DNA of 64,000 nt from Punica granatum (GCF_007655135.1 NC_045127.1:14827001-14891000), one strand, 5' to 3'. Shown: positions 31,912-46,010, counted from the stretch's first letter. The notes: generated from the letters alone by a model not told the origin. Numbers and translations are program-made.

Positions 31912-34900
31912 CTAGTTAGGTTCATCTTCATCTTCATTTGAATCCACATCATCATCCTCATTCTCTTGAACTTCGTTGCGACAATCTTCTACCATATCTT
32001 CTTGTCGAATACACTCCATTGGATTATTAACATCGACTAAGGAGTACATAGGGTCAACATCGGTTATCAATACAACTTGCGATGGCTTTTCATTTTGATT
32101 AGCAAGTTCCAACGACTCATGAATTTCTACGTTCCTTCACGGCTTTGTTTTTATAGTAACTTGCCATTGAGATCTACTTCTCATCCCCGTCTCAGGAGTA
32201 GGATTGAACCATTCACAAAAGAATAGGACCACCGTCTTCATAGGTAATCTAGGATATTCCCACTATATCACCTCTTTCAATATGCTATAACAAGAATGTC
32301 CTCCATCACCCTTCCTCAATACTCCAGAATTAACGGTCATCCTATGTTGACTGAGCTGAGCAGTTTGAAACTTATCACCATGACAAAATACATCGATATG
32401 TCTTCACACGTTTGCCTGGACCCCATGAAAGAGCTCGTAGTGTTTCATCATTGATTTCATTAGTCGGGTTAAGTATCTACAAAAGGATAACACTCCAATT
32501 CTTAAGTTTACATAGGCTTGGAAATATACATCAACCCAATTCGAGTTTGATGTAATGACCATGTATGAACCACTTACTCGAATCACTTGGCGCAATCATT
32601 CTTAGTCTTCTACCATACTTGATGTTGAGGAACGTTCAAACTAGTTGTGACTATACTACATTATCAGATATGGTCAAATTGGTTATATTAAACCCATACA
32701 TGATAAGGTTATGTCCAAATGTATGTGTTTGTTTAATGGATCCTTACTCAAGGTATGGCTTAACCTCAGGGCAATTGAGTAACACCATCAAGCGTACGGC
32801 TTGAAACTCCGCATCATTCAAGTTTCTCTTATCACTAGTTCCCGAATGATATCCCGGTTGATTAAAAACCCCGTATATTTGAGGCGAAGTACTGGATGCC
32901 CCACCATCATCATTACAAGGGACTCGCGTCCCTAGAGTACGAATGTCAGCTGAGAAATAATATGAGCATAAATTAATTGTCTCCATGTTCAAATATGCCG
33001 CGCATATTGACCCTTCAACACGAGCTTTCTACTTAGTGGTCATCATTCTTTCTTTTTAATAAAGTAACCGGGAATAAATTGGTGACACTTATCTTATTGG
33101 GTACACAGAAGAAGTGGTAGCTCCTTAGTGTATATAGAAGAGTGACTCCCGATCTTATTTAAAGAGAGTTACGTGAGCCATTAGCTCTGGGAAAGAAGGC
33201 ATAGTCTTATGCTTAACACATGACATTCGTGATTTCCTTTTGCCAAGATACCTCTTGAATGGATACATCCACCCGAATTGAACAGGCCCTCCGTTCCATG
33301 CCTCATCTACCAAATGTACTGGCAAATTCTCCATACAATAAAAAAACGCGGGAGAAAAGATTTTCTCCAAATAACAAAACATTATGGGAATGTTCTGTTC
33401 CATCACATCCAAGTTTTCGTGCCTTAAGGTCGTGGAAAACAAATCTTTGAAAAACTTACTGAGCTCTGCCAGGGGTTCCCATATATGATCAGACAGGTCG
33501 CTGAATGCGATAGGCAACAACTGTTCCATGAAGACTTGACAATCATAACTCTTCCACCCTTGGAAAGTACATCAATAGACATCCATATATTTTGCTATAT
33601 TAGAAAAATATCCATTCGGCATCTCGAGGCTACTCACCATTCACAACTCTTGTGTTTTTGATCATATGAGAACATATATTGGGACTTGGGCATTTAAAGG
33701 ACTCCAACTCTTCCTTCAACCAGATGCAATTCGGGACGATTACGTGTGATTTGCAAGTTCATTTGGCCATTAGCGGTGTCTTTGGTCTTACCCTTGATGT
33801 CCATGACGGTATTGAAAATCCTATCGAAAATGCTTCTCTCATATGCTAACGTCTAAGTTATGCTGGATGAGGTGATTCTTTCAGGATAGCAATTCCCAAA
33901 CAATGCTCGGCTTAATGAAATTGTGATTTTTTCCATAACCATCCTCCTTGACATACATTCCTTCTTCCGTCACTTTCTTCACGTTACAGGTAACACAGTC
34001 GTATATCCGTTGACCATCTACTATGGGTGGCGGGTCTTCTCTCTCAGTTCTCCCTGGCTTGAAGTTCCTTCTATCTTAATGTCTTGATCGTCTTGTGGCA
34101 AGAACATTTTGTGGCAATCGAACCAACTATTCTTGTGGCCATATTTAAGTGTGAATGCTTTGCTGTAACTCATACAATGCGGACATACCAATTTCACTGC
34201 AGTCATCCAACCCGACAACATACCATAAGCGGGGAAATCATAGTCCACATCAAAGCAGCCTTGATGTTGAAGTTCTGCCTCATCGAAGTATCATAAGTTG
34301 TGACCCCAATTTGCCAAAGCTCTTTCAGCTCATGAAAAAGTGGCTGCAAATACACATCTATCATTGTCTTTGGATTTTAGGCTCAATTGTGTTAAATGTT
34401 TGAAACATGTACTCTGACGTCATGCACAATTCCGGAGGCAAGTTGTACAAAACAATAACAATAAGCCAGCACGAGTAAACCTTCTTCCCTCTTTCGAAAG
34501 GAGCAAACCTATCTGAACATAATCCGAACCGAACATTACGAGGGTCTTATTTGAAATATGAGTGCACCTTGTCAAAGTGCCTCAAGGATCTCCCATTGGA
34601 TGGATGACACGTTACATTTTCAGGCCATTGTCGGTTCTCGTAGTGCCATCTCATATTGCTTGCTGAGGTCGGCCAAGCATAAAACCTTTTCAATCTCGAA
34701 ATGAAAAGCAAGTAGTGAAATTTCTTCCTTGCCACAACCTTCATTTTGCCTTTAGCAGCATAACGATCTTTGTACCTCTCGTCACCACAGAATTTGCACC
34801 TAATAGAAACAACGTTGTCCTTATAGTACAACATGCAACCTTTTAGATAATAATCAAAAGTTACAGTGCTCAATGCAAAACTTGATATTAATTTCTTCGC

Positions 34901-35425
34901 CTCGTAAAAGTTCTTAGGAATTTGTCGTTCATCAGAAAATGACTGTGTATCATGGCCAGAAGCTTATCTAACGCACCTTAGGCCACATTGTAATCACTTT
35001 TGACACTGAGTAATCTAGTGACAAAATTCAATGTTTATGTTCCTTTGAATTTGGCTTCTCGTCAATAATAGACATCGGGATGCATTTCATGCCCATAATC
35101 CATGTCCCCATACCTATCGAATGGATTCTCGTCAATCCCAATTGCATTCGAATTCTCTACTACTCTAGTAGAACTAGAAGCCCCAAAAGGATCGACTTCC
35201 CCTTGATTAGTTCAATACCAATAGTTAGGCTTGAAACCGTACGATACAAACGGTCCAATACTAGCACTTTGAGCACGGACATTGAATTTTTCCGGTTACG
35301 CAATTTAGTAAACTAGAAGCATACTCCAAAAATGTCTTCACCCCATCAATAAACTCTTGCCTAATTTCTCCACGATTCAGATTATTCATATTTTACATCC
35401 ATTCCTGATGTAGAGGGATATTCAT
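31912..35425 (-). pseudogene. CACTA Tnp2-type transposase remnant with DUF4218/DUF4216-like C-terminus
   Basis: From ATG 35425 the minus strand gives MNIPLHQEW, then IQCPCSKC, and later GCMLYYKDNVVSIRC and RLKRFYAWPTSASNMRWHYE (34547-34873), the Tnp2 start. At 33155-33529 comes AFFYCMENLPVHLVDEAWNG and GPVQFGWMYPFKRYLGKRKS, a clear DUF4218 (PF13960) pattern. At 32744-32992 is a stretch of the kind seen just before DUF4216. At 31912-32112 is VVLITDVDPMYSLVDV, a DUF4216 end followed by an acidic tail. Stops and frameshifts occur throughout, so no functional transposase is encoded. Confidence 0.75.
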
Positions 35426-37340
35426 CTAAATACATTGATTGAAAAATACAAACACTAGACAACACTTCATCAATAAATCACATAAGCATAAACGATAACT
35501 AATATCCACATCTCCTTGTTACGCTGCAGTAAATAATAAAAACATAATCAAATCCATAGTAGGCTTAACCAGTTCCCCAAATCCCGTCTTCCCTCTCCAC
35601 AATTATAAAATGACAACTAACCTAGGGTCATATACAATCAATCTAGCTAAACATTAAAGTTTCAACTACAAATTAACATGGATTATATATATAAATATAA
35701 TTATTCTATTATACCTTCAATGTGGCTTAGCAACAAGTGTAAGGGGTCCGAACTCCTTTAGACGACCTACGAACCTATACAACATAAAACGTTATAATTA
35801 GGCAATTTCACATGTGTGTATACAAATACACTCTAATTTTATCAAATAAAATTATAATTTTTCAACAAATCAAATATATTACCTGTCAGCACCCCATTTG
35901 GTCCATTGGCTCCAATAGAGGATGCCTGACTAAAGCTCGGATCACTATTCACAATCGGGCGACGGAGGCGAACACGCAAGCCCGGGAACAGGGACCACAA
36001 AAAAAGGCAGAGATCGCCATAAAGGCATAGAGGGGCAATCGGAAGAGTAGACAAACAACGAGCTCGAAAACAGCAGAGGCCTGCACTGTGGCACTATTCA
36101 TCGACGGATCGCCGGAGCGTCAGAAGATATTCAATATGGGACTCTAAAAATCCCTCTTGGTACTAAAATGACCAATGACACCTCCGAGCGCATTTCGGAA
36201 GCCTCCTACTTAAGCCGGGGAACTCCCGAACATTCGTAGACGCCTTCCTAGCGGGGCTCCCGGGACGCTCGATCCACGAACGAGTAAACGGTACCCGAAA
36301 ACAAGCCTGCACACACCCAAGGACCACCAGGACCAAGGAACAGGTTTCAGACTGCTTTTGGAACTCATCTTGAAATCCCGAGTGGATCCCGACCCAGAAA
36401 AATGGGCGTTTTCTTCGCAAAAACATAGTCGGAGACCCTTTTAACGAATCGTCAGCGCACAAAATCCGGGCTAATCAATCTCAGGGACCTCAAGGGCTTG
36501 GGAGATAAGCCTTGATCACATTGCACGATTCGTTTAGGGTTCCCGAATACCATTCTGGCAGTAAAAGGGCCCCTTTCAAAAGGAATCTCGCGCTTAGAGC
36601 CTATTCAAGGGAATGTTGATGCCCAAACTCTACGCCACCCACTCCCAGCAACCCCTAGGGCCCAGGAAATCATTTTGGCTCGGACTAAGCAAAGCATATC
36701 GGTTTCCCGAGTGACGTTTCAATGGTCCCGAACGCCTCCCGACAAATCTTCGGGACTCGTTTTGGACAAACGGAGATCGCAGTGGTCTCCGAACACAGTA
36801 GAATACTTGGGAAGCACTAAGAGAGCCTCGTTTGCGGATTCCTAGGACGTCTCCGTTTATTGATCTCCAGCCGGAGCCGGCGAGTAAACTGTTCCGCCTA
36901 AAGCACGAAGCACGCCAACACGACCAGTACATCACGCAGAGGCGCGAACAAGCGACAGAAACGGACAACTCCACCCCGATCATCCAAACGGAGCAAAACC
37001 GGCTTTCGAGTCCTCGGGTCACCCGAGCATTCGCTTACAAGAAGCATGACAATATTAGGCTCATTAAAACCGTATTCGCGCGTACATCGATAATTCGTTG
37101 TTCAAGCGAACCACAAAAATCGAACGTACGACCAATTGAGCCTCAAGCTTCTTCCGGCTTTTCTCCTAGTCAAGTGGGACCCTTGAGCTAGCCGAGCCGA
37201 GCCGAGCCACGAGCCATGGCTCTCCTCTAAGTACAAGTCAAATGAGCCCCATCCACCCATTTCAAAATATCTTTTACACCCCATCACTTCTCTTCTTCCA
37301 TCCATCACCTCCCATCAACTTTTCAAGACAACTTCCCCTC

Positions 37341-40300
37341 TGTGCGCACCCGAATTTCGTCTCGTCAGGGCACGCATGCGCGCACCTAAATGCAACGCGG
37401 CTTGGGAGTGTCCACCTTCCCGGGGATGCGCGACGGACGCACGTGAGAAGGAGTCGCCACTTGTCATTTTACGACCCGAAGGTCGAGGGCCGGCAAGTTA
37501 CCCGGGTCTAGGGGTACGGGGTACACCTAAAATGTTAAGGCAATGGTCTGTACGGAACCGGAAATTCCGAATTCGGGGGTTCTATTACGTGTGGGCCTAT
37601 ATCCCACACGCCCTTTCGGTACTCTAGCTTGTCTAGGCTTGCATTTTAATTTAATTACCGCTTAATTAAGTTCCGCTTATCTTATGCGTTTTGACACCGT
37701 AAATTCGAAAAAACACTATGACCGTCCACTCTCCGACTGGGATTTTACATGAATATATGTATAATATAAAACCTTACATTGTTCTCTCAAATAAATAAAA
37801 GACAAACTATAATGACTAAATCCCGGTCAGTTCGTGTTCGGCCGTTATTTCACTCATGCTCACCGTATGGTTTGGAAAAGACTGAAAATTAAATTAAATG
37901 CGCACTCGGTGTATAGGGGCATTGGACCCGTGATCGAAGGTCATGGGCGTTGATCCCGGTGTGAATCGAGTCCTAAAGAATCGGGCTCAATCCGCATAAC
38001 AAATAAGTGCATAAATGTAACAAACAAGCTCAAATAAACAAACAATGAGGTTTCGTTATCGCCGAATTTACGTGAATTAACTGATTATTACCCGAGGTAT
38101 CTTGGCATACAAGTCCTACTTTAAAATAAGCAAAAAGGGGTGATGGATAGGGTATGTAGCATCCGGCATTATTTTAACGGACCCGACAGACGTGATGTCC
38201 ATAGTCAAGTCTCGAATGTGTGGGTTGTTTTTAGATTATTCTGTATCGCGACAATATGGTTTTTACAGATTAAAAGTATTTTCGCCTAAAAACCCAAAAC
38301 CTAACCCTCTATTCGACTATTGCCCATGTTTGATTTAAGTAGAGTTTGTGATTAATTTGTTTTCCCATGTTTTGACCAATTCTATGCGCAAACCTACGCT
38401 AGGATCACGGCAAGACAAGAACCGGTAATCATGCCCTTGAATCGGTAAATATGTGTGTGCATGAAAATCGAGATTACGTTGTACGTATCTCGGTGCTTTT
38501 GAAATTGTGAATTTTGAAAAGGGCATGACTAACAGTTCTTGAACAGTCGATGCGATTACAAATTATTAATCAATTCGTGCAATCCATTTAAAGAAATCAA
38601 GTGATTTAATTTAGCCAAATTTAACATCCCGATGATCCCGTATGTAGAATTTTAGGTTAATTAAAAACTTGCCGAATGCTTTAGTCTACGGATTTCGAGC
38701 CGTCGAGATAGCCATTAGTTGACCGCCCGATAAACTCTAATTTCCGACATTGTTACATAATTACAAAAATGAAATATTTAAATGGGGCACGTACATTGTC
38801 CGTGGGTGATCCAAGTAGAAAAGGGCCGGATATTTTAGAAAATGTCCAGGGGACTGAATTGAACGATTTTAAAAGAGCAGAGACTGATTTGAAAATTCTG
38901 AAAAATTAGGGACTGATTTGAAAATTCTAAAAAATGGGGACTGATCTGAAAATTCTAAAAAATGGGGACTGTAAAAAAATTTACTGAAAATGTCCTAGGA
39001 CTTATTTGAAATGAAATTGAAAATCGGGACTGATCTGAAAACAAAAAAAATGGCCCCAGGGCTAAACTGAAACAACTCGAAAAGTTCCTAGGGGTTCTTG
39101 AAAAATTCTGGGAATTCCAGGGCTGATTGAACAATAGTAAAATGACTGGGACTTTATTGAAAATAATTTTTGAAATTCGGGGCAGATCTGAAAAGGGTGA
39201 AAAATGGCCCCGGGACTAAATTGAAACAACTTGAAAAGTTCTTTGGGATGCTTGGAAAAATTCTGAAAAATCCAAGGACTGATTGGAAAATAATAAAAAT
39301 GACCGGGGCTTGATTGAAAATAATTTTGAAATTTGGGGCAGATCTTAAAAAAATAAAATACGTCCCCTGGACTGAAATGTGACAAAACAGAAAGTTCGTA
39401 AAATCGAGTTCGGGACAAATTCGATCACCCACGCGACCCAAGAACACTCATTTCACATTATATCCATCAAGCAAGCAATAATATTTATGAAAGGAACCCT
39501 AATCATGCCACTAAGTCGAGAATTTACCTAGTTTGGAAAGTTGAGGGGCTTCTCTGTAAAAATAAAAAAAATCGCCGGATGAATTGGCTCGGATCGGATC
39601 GGACCGGACCGGACCGCCCGAAGGAGAAAACCGCCCGGAAAAGCCTGGGCCGGACTGGGGAAGTTGGGCATGGATGGGCTTGGGCTGGGCCTGCGAAAAA
39701 AAGAACTGGGCTGAGACCCGTTAGCCAAGGGCGGCCGGGATCGGGGGGAGCGGCGGCGACGGCTTCTGGGCGGCGGTTCTCGCCCCTGGACGCCGCAACG
39801 ACGGCCGGAATGGGCGCGGGAGATAGCTCTGGGCGCCGCCGATGCTTCGCCGTGGTCGATCGGGACCTCACTGGCGTTTAATCAGTCGGAATCGGGGGGA
39901 AAAGTTGCGGTTTTCCGGCGAAAATTCCGAGTTCTCCCGATCGCTAAATTCCTCAAAACGAAAGCCAATTGTTCGATTTCGCTTGCTGGGTCGTCTTTCT
40001 CCTCAGCCGAATTCCCGTTCTGTTTATTTTGATTTCAATTTCATCCGCTTTCCGTTAGGATTTCGGCCGATTTTGGCAGAAATCGCGAAAATCGCGATTT
40101 GGGGTTGCTGGGCCGGCGGGGATCGTGGGCCGCCGGCGAGCGCTGCCCGGCCTGCCCGGTCTGCCCGAATCTTCTCTCTTTTTTTTTCTTTTTTTTTTTT
40201 AAAATTAAATGGCCGGCGGGTCACGGGCAGCCGGTCAACGCTGCCCGGCCTGCCCGGGATTTGAATTTTTTTATATATAATACATATATATATATAATTT

Positions 40301-40406
40301 AATTTAATTTAATTTAATTTATATGTTTTTTTATAGAAAATGTAATAAATTGGAAAAATGACGATTTTGCCCCCTGGAGCCGATGGACCGAAATGGGGTG
40401 CTGACA
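37341..40406 (+). mobile_element. Solo LTR (3.07 kb) nested in the giant LTR
   Basis: The unit starts TGTGCGCACCCGAATTTCG and ends AAATGGGGTGCTGACA. It is flanked by perfect CCCTC duplications (37336-37340 and 40407-40411). Its ends match the outer LTR, so both belong to one family, but it is much shorter and lies in the opposite orientation. Open frames here, such as those at 39524-40264, are GC-rich or low-complexity and have no domain. Confidence 0.8.
38855..39330 (+). repeat. Degenerate tandem repeat, GGGGACTGATCTGAAAATTC-type units
   Basis: Units of about 30-33 bp (GGGACTGATTTGAAAATTCT followed by AAAAAAT) repeat in a row from 38870 to 38980. They then recur in looser form, with ACTAAATTGAAACAACT variants, to about 39330. 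The array lies inside the nested solo LTR. Confidence 0.7.
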
Positions 40407-41214
40407 CCCTCCCTAATCCCTCTTAAAAATTCGGATGCCCTAAGCAACTCCTCTAATTGCACTTAATTTCACTAATTTTGCATCATTAAGCCTTCATATA
40501 TAAGCCTTTTGGGTCATTAAGTTAATCACAACTCAATTTCCATATTCTCTCTAGTATTCTCACTCTAGAAAAACCTCTCAAACCTCCCAAGAACTCAGCC
40601 ATTTTCCAGAATTTCGGAAGGCTTCACCTCAGCCCGCAGCTAGGCCAAAATGGGCCAAAAACGGTCCGATTCTCCAGCAATCGCCACCCAACCCAAAACC
40701 AAACTTGACCAAATTTCATATCCCACATGTATTCGACCTCCCGAGTCCATTTCCGGTGTTAGTTTTAGCATTTGAAGCTGCCAGCAGCCCGTAACAAACA
40801 ACAACAGAAGCTGTCTCTTAGAGGCGTTTCCCGGTTTTTAGACGAGTCCCGCCTCCTGACTTAAGCCAACTCCAACCAAACTTCATATCCCACATGTTTT
40901 CATCCTCCCAAGTCCGTTTCCGAGCTTAGTTTTTGTGTTTGAAGCTTCCAGCCATGCAGAACTGAGCAACATAGAAACAGTCCACAATCGGGTTCTCGCG
41001 GTCATCGTCGGGTTCCAAATGTGCCCTTCCTTCCCAAAACTTAGGCGGGTCGTGCCATCACATTCCAAGGGTTCCTCACGACCCTCACTCTCCCCCGTGA
41101 CAAGGTGGTCACGTGCCGAGAGCTGTTCAACCATGCACCACTGCCGTTTCTCTCCTTTCTCCCTTCTCGGATTTTTTCTAGTTTTTACCGGTTTTCTTTG
41201 CATCTTTCAGGAAA

Positions 41215-41700
41215 ATTGACATGTCCTATCCTCATGAAACCATCGTAGGAATGATCCTCAGTCAGTTAACATTCCAATGCCACCGATCTTGCATCAAAAG
41301 ACCACCGGAAGCCTCCTGTAGAGTCGTTTCTTCATCGGGTGCCAGTCGGGTCTGTTCCTCTGGTTTTCTTTTCTGACCCGAACTTTGCAGGAACACACAG
41401 GTCAGCCCAGGTTGAACCTCGCTACGAGCCACCTATCACCGTGATTCTCATTCAGTTAGGAGTCCAATGCCACCAACCTTGTATCAAAAGACCACCGGGA
41501 GCCTCCTATAGAGCCTTTTCTTTATCAGGTGCCAGTCGGGTCTGTTTCGCCCCGACTGGGTCTGTCTTTTTCTACTGATCCGACTTTGCTTTTGATTTTC
41601 GGAAAATCTATGCGTGCAATCTTCACGAAACCAGTGGAGGCGTGATCCTCAGTCTATTGGGAATCCAACGCAACTGACCCCGCGCGAAAATTCCATCCTG
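41215..41700. repeat. Tandem repeat of about 190-200 bp inside the giant LTR
   Basis: Phrases of the form TGATCCTCAGTC...CCAATGCCACC recur at 41251, 41441 and 41642, each followed by CAAAAGACCACCGG-type and CGGGTCTG-type segments. Three diverged units are visible. The third giant LTR has a comparable 192-bp duplication at 56700-57085. Confidence 0.65.
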
Positions 41701-44700
41701 ATCAACCGGTATAGCCCCGATAAGCCAGACTGCCAGTTGGGTTTGCCAGTCGACCCGACTGCACCAATTCGGGTCTGTTCATTCCAGCCGAGTCTCTCGA
41801 CTCCCTTTGCCACTTCTCCGACTCTTTCCTCGTGTTCCGAGGCAAGGTATAACCTCTCTATGACTTAGAGGAGTTAGGTCTTCAATATTTGCCTGTCGTG
41901 GGATGACAAGATGGTTGATAACTATATTACATGCAAGTTTCGCTTTTTATTCATTTCTGTGCATATTTACGTCATTCATCATGCACATACATCGTTATAT
42001 TACATGCATCACGGCTGGAATGATTAAAGTCGGGGTAGAAGAGACCACACGGTCCGGCAGAGCCATGGGAACTCACGGCTAGATCCCACGGGAGGGAGCC
42101 GCGGGGTTCCTTTGATTCACCGAGACTAAAATGGTCTCTCCTTCCTCAAAGTTGATTGCTTTCCCGCGTCTTACGTTTCCAGCATTATATGTCACAATTG
42201 CGCGACGAGAATAAGTTGGTTTCGTTGTCAAGAAAACCATCAAAGCTCGGGAAAACAAAGGGGAGCTTTGGTGGACTCCTCTAGGGAGTTGGCCGAGACT
42301 CCCATGTGGCTTGCCCTAGCCTAGAATGGTTTCCTTAACCTCGAAATAGACCGGTTCTCGTGGTTTTATTTTCACGTGTTGTCGATTGCATGAGCCGACG
42401 CCGTTTTATCGATTCCCTTTAAATATCGTGTTTGCGTTTGTTTGAGTGTTTGTTTGCGTTTCCAAGATCATCGCGGTATTGGCTTTGTAAAATGTATGTT
42501 ATTGTCGTGCTTGATGTTTTATGTATGCGAGAAATGTTTAGAACTGGTGTAGGAGACCATCCGAGACCCGAGCCGAGTCAACAAGGCTCTCGGCTTTCCT
42601 CCTTGGAGAGTGACCGAGAGTTTCATGACCTTCCTTGGGTCAAGGGCGGTCTCCTCTTCCGTTTTCTAATCAATTCTTGGAATTGTTTGCAATCGGATCT
42701 TTCTTCTAAATCGTTAATTGAGAATTAGTTGTATGCTAAACACGCTAGTTTCAAACAATTACCCATCAAATCTATAACAATCGTGACTCAGAATCACAAA
42801 CATGGAACAATTCCACAAACGGGGAAATGGGACGTACCATTCAGCTCAATTAACCACTCGGCCTAAGTAATTGGATAAATCGAATATCAATTCGTAAACG
42901 CATTGACGAATCACTAAACGGTGAGAGTGCCCCTTTTAAAATTCACAATTTCAAAACATCGAGACGCATAACACGAATAAAATTAGTGTCTAGGGAGCAC
43001 TCGTGCGCTATGGTTCGAGTCAGAGCCTGATTTGAGGCAGCTCTTGTCGAAGTGCGCGAGTTCTCTTTGGACCTTTTCGTGTCATGCGATCCCAACTTTC
43101 ACATACACGCCCTACACGTTTTACCGTTCAAAGGGCATGACCATCATTTCGTGATTCGCCGACATTCTAGGCGTTAGGGAGACCGAAACACCTTGATCTA
43201 TGGATGAAAATGGGCGACCCGATTGGGTGCGAGTTTCATTCACACGGCCCTTTTCATCCACTTTCAGTGTTTCCATCTTCCTATCGTAAATTCGGTAGTC
43301 AACATTGTTACTTCTGTCACAAAGCACAAAAAATGGATTAATCATGCATTTGGCTTAATCAAACATTAGATAATGGACATGTGGAATGCTAGGTTCCAAT
43401 CTAAAGTCAAAACACAAGTTTGGTATATTCAGTGAAACTGCAGTGACACTCCAGGAAATAGAATCTTAAAACAAACCAACACACATAATTGACATAGAAC
43501 CATGTCTTGACCCATTTCTTTGCTCGCCTAGGTTATATACATTGTTTGCTAGTCAACCCCGATTAATAACTGATTAAATCACGTACATTCGGCTTAATAC
43601 ACAACTTGTCTGTATTTATTTGCATTTGTCTGTTTTTGTCTGTTTTTTCATCAGTTTTATCAGTTTTCTTCTGTTTTCCATTTGCTTTTGCTGATTTTTG
43701 CGGTTCGGGTCCGAACCCCTAGGTTACGTGTTGCACGGGGTCCAACACCCCAAATCATCGAACACGAGGTCCAACGCCCCCTCACACACTGAATGCGCGC
43801 AACCCGAGTGCGGAATGAGATCTAACCTTGAGTCACCATTACGCTCGAAGTACGGCCTATATGGAAGGCGACTTAGATCGGATGTGTGAATCGTGGTTAG
43901 ATATCACCCGGGAGCTCGATCGGTCCAACGGTTACAGTGAGAATCGATCAATTCTCCTATCACCCGTCGATCCGATCGGACCCAACCGCCGGCTCTTTGA
44001 GCCTGCGTTACTTTAATTTGTTTATCGGTCATTCAAAACACACGGTGAGCCGGTGCGGAATATTGGCCTAATGCAAACCGATCGGGATCCATTTACTTTA
44101 TTCAGTTGTACTTTGTAATTATTCGAGTGTACATTGCGAGGATCTTATTTGTACATCTATTCATTCATTTGTAAGGATCCCTGATCGGCAAGCGAGAGGT
44201 CCGAGTGTCGAACCGGTCAAGTTGGCCTATTACTACTAGAGACGAGTAAGCCCGAATACTCGCGGTCTCGGTTCACGCAGGGAGTCGACTGCCATGGTCT
44301 GACGAACTGTAAACGATAGGATAGTGAACCGATTCCTCGACGCACAAGCCACTCATCTTTCGGGTCCTTGGCCCAACTTGATCAATTCATCGACTTTATG
44401 GTGTCAAAACGGGCGAGTAAAGTGCAACCTTAAATCATGCGGTAAATAAATAAAATGGCAAGCCTAGCAAGCTAGAGTACCGGGATATAGGCCCACACGT
44501 AATAGAACCCCCGAATTCGAAATTTTCGGTTCCGTACAGACCATTGCCTTAGCATTTTAGGTGTACCCCGTACCCCTAGACCCGGGCAACTCACCGGCCC
44601 TCGACCTTCGGGTTGTAAACAGGTAGTGGCGACTCATTCTCATGTGCGTCCGTCGCGCGTCCCCGGGGAGGTGGATACTCCCAAACTGCGTTGCATTAGG

Positions 44701-45640
44701 CGCGCGCATTGCGTGCCTGACGAGATTAAATTCGGGTGCGCACATTACCAATTAAATTAATTGTTTCTAATTTTCATCATATATTATAATAATAATTTTT
44801 TTGTGAAATTAATTCATTAATTCATCATTGAATTTTTATTTACATATCCTAATTTTCACAAACTTAATTGACAACTTATGGAAGAATTTAATTTTAATCA
44901 AATAAGTTATAATTATATTGACCCAATTACATTTTTATGTAATATTGACCCAATTGCATTTCTATGTGATAATTTCATTTTCATAAAATAACGTACAATT
45001 ACATTCTAATTTCAAAACTCACTGCACACATTTTATTTAATTAGAATATTTACTATTAATTTTTATAAATTTATAAAATCAGAAAAATATTTTAAAAAAT
45101 TGAAATTTCACTATTATAAATTAAAATAAAATACGAATTGATATGCATGTACCCACCATAGCTATAAGAGGCGTGTGAAGAGCAAATCCATGAGGTCGAG
45201 CTCAATGCCGTGGAGAGGAAGGTAGATTAGGGTGGCGGCGACAGTGGCTACTTGGGCATGCGCGGTGCAGCGACCATTCAAAGCTCTAGCTATCTGAGCT
45301 AGCTACCTAGTTGGGTGTGCAAGTTGTCACGGTGTGCAGGAGTTAGCAATCTACTATTCGAGGTTGGGGGGCATGCTGGAGCTCTAGCTACGAGCAAGGC
45401 AACGCGCTGAAGCTCTTGGCGCGAGCAATAGGGCCGCGGTGTGGCTAGGCTTGGGGACGAATTGCAGCAATTGGGGGGCCAGATGGGTCACCTGCATGCT
45501 GGAGAAGACAATGTAGTTGATTGTGACGCTGGGACAGATTGTCGTGCGCTACTCGCTTGCTGTCGATCGAGAGAGGCGAGTGATTGAGGGAGAGAGAGAC
45601 AATTATGCGAGTTGCATGCATACAATATTATGAGGTGGCA

Positions 45641-46010
45641 CTTTTAAATATTATTTCTAATTTAAAAAATAAAAAATTTATAAATAAAAACATAAATTAA
45701 GTAAAAAAGGGGCATGGTTGCCGGTTGGGACTCCCTTGCCAGCAACCCACCCCTTTGGTGAGGACGTAGAGACTTTTGATATCTTTAGCGAGGGAGACCC
45801 CACCGTCAGTCTACCCCCCTTCCCTCTTCTTTGAAATTTTCGAGGAGAGTGAGGATAGGATAGAGCAATTGTGGGAGCTCTTTCGTCGGTCACATGTCTT
45901 CCAAGGTGAGGTTGATCTGTTTAAAATATTTTACGTGCGATGCCCACTTAGTTGTCATGTTAGCAAAATCAGGGGCAATGATTGTCCTATTTTAAAGTGA
46001 GAGTGTCGGT
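45641..46010. other. GC-rich repeat cassette next to CACTA copy 2
   Basis: AT-rich DNA (45650-45700) leads into a GC-rich stretch with GGTTGCCGG and CCACCCC motifs. It ends with CATGTTAGCAAAATCAGGGG, similar to ACGTTAGCAAAATTGATGG in the Mutator-like element at 62078-62816. It may be a fragment of a related element. I see no gene. Confidence 0.35.

Larger units (their letters stand above)
35884..44744 (-). mobile_element. Giant solo LTR (about 5.8 kb) inserted in CACTA copy 2
   Basis: On the minus strand the unit starts TGTGCGCACCCGAATTT (at 44744) and ends GGGGTGCTGACA (at 35884), the TG...CA ends of an LTR. It is flanked by perfect 5-bp duplications TTACC (35879-35883 and 44745-44749), and the two halves of CACTA copy 2 join cleanly across it. 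There is no internal region, primer site or second LTR, so it is best read as a solo LTR. Excluding a nested 3066-bp LTR and its duplicated CCCTC it is 5790 bp. It aligns with the unit at 54061-59192. LTRs above 5 kb are known mainly from Tat/Ogre-type Ty3/gypsy elements, so that assignment is an inference from size. Confidence 0.8.
29000..45640 (-). mobile_element. CACTA (En/Spm) transposon, copy 2, split by nested giant LTRs
   Basis: The 3' terminus is the CACAACTAGAAATGTC motif at 29000, with a dense subterminal array up to 29350. Going up the minus strand there follow the 3' tail, a PF03004-type protein, DUF4216/DUF4218-like blocks, Tnp2 and the transposase-associated domain (start at 35425). 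Next come the conserved leader phrase GTAGGTCGTCTAAAGGAGTT and an AT-rich stretch that stops at 35884. It resumes at 44750 and runs through AT-rich and GC-rich leader sequence homologous to 736-1650, up to about 45640. The 5' terminal repeat was not found. Without the 8.86-kb insert (and the duplicated TTACC) the element is about 7.8 kb. Many stops and frameshifts show it is dead. Confidence 0.85.

Noticed and set aside
39524..40264. Proline/arginine-rich open frames on both strands
   Set aside because: They lie wholly inside the nested solo LTR and reflect GC-rich sequence; no domain is present.
29000..45640. Repeat arrays as possible CRISPR arrays
   Set aside because: The repeats are short, in both orientations and unevenly spaced, as in CACTA subterminal regions, and the window is from a plant nuclear genome.
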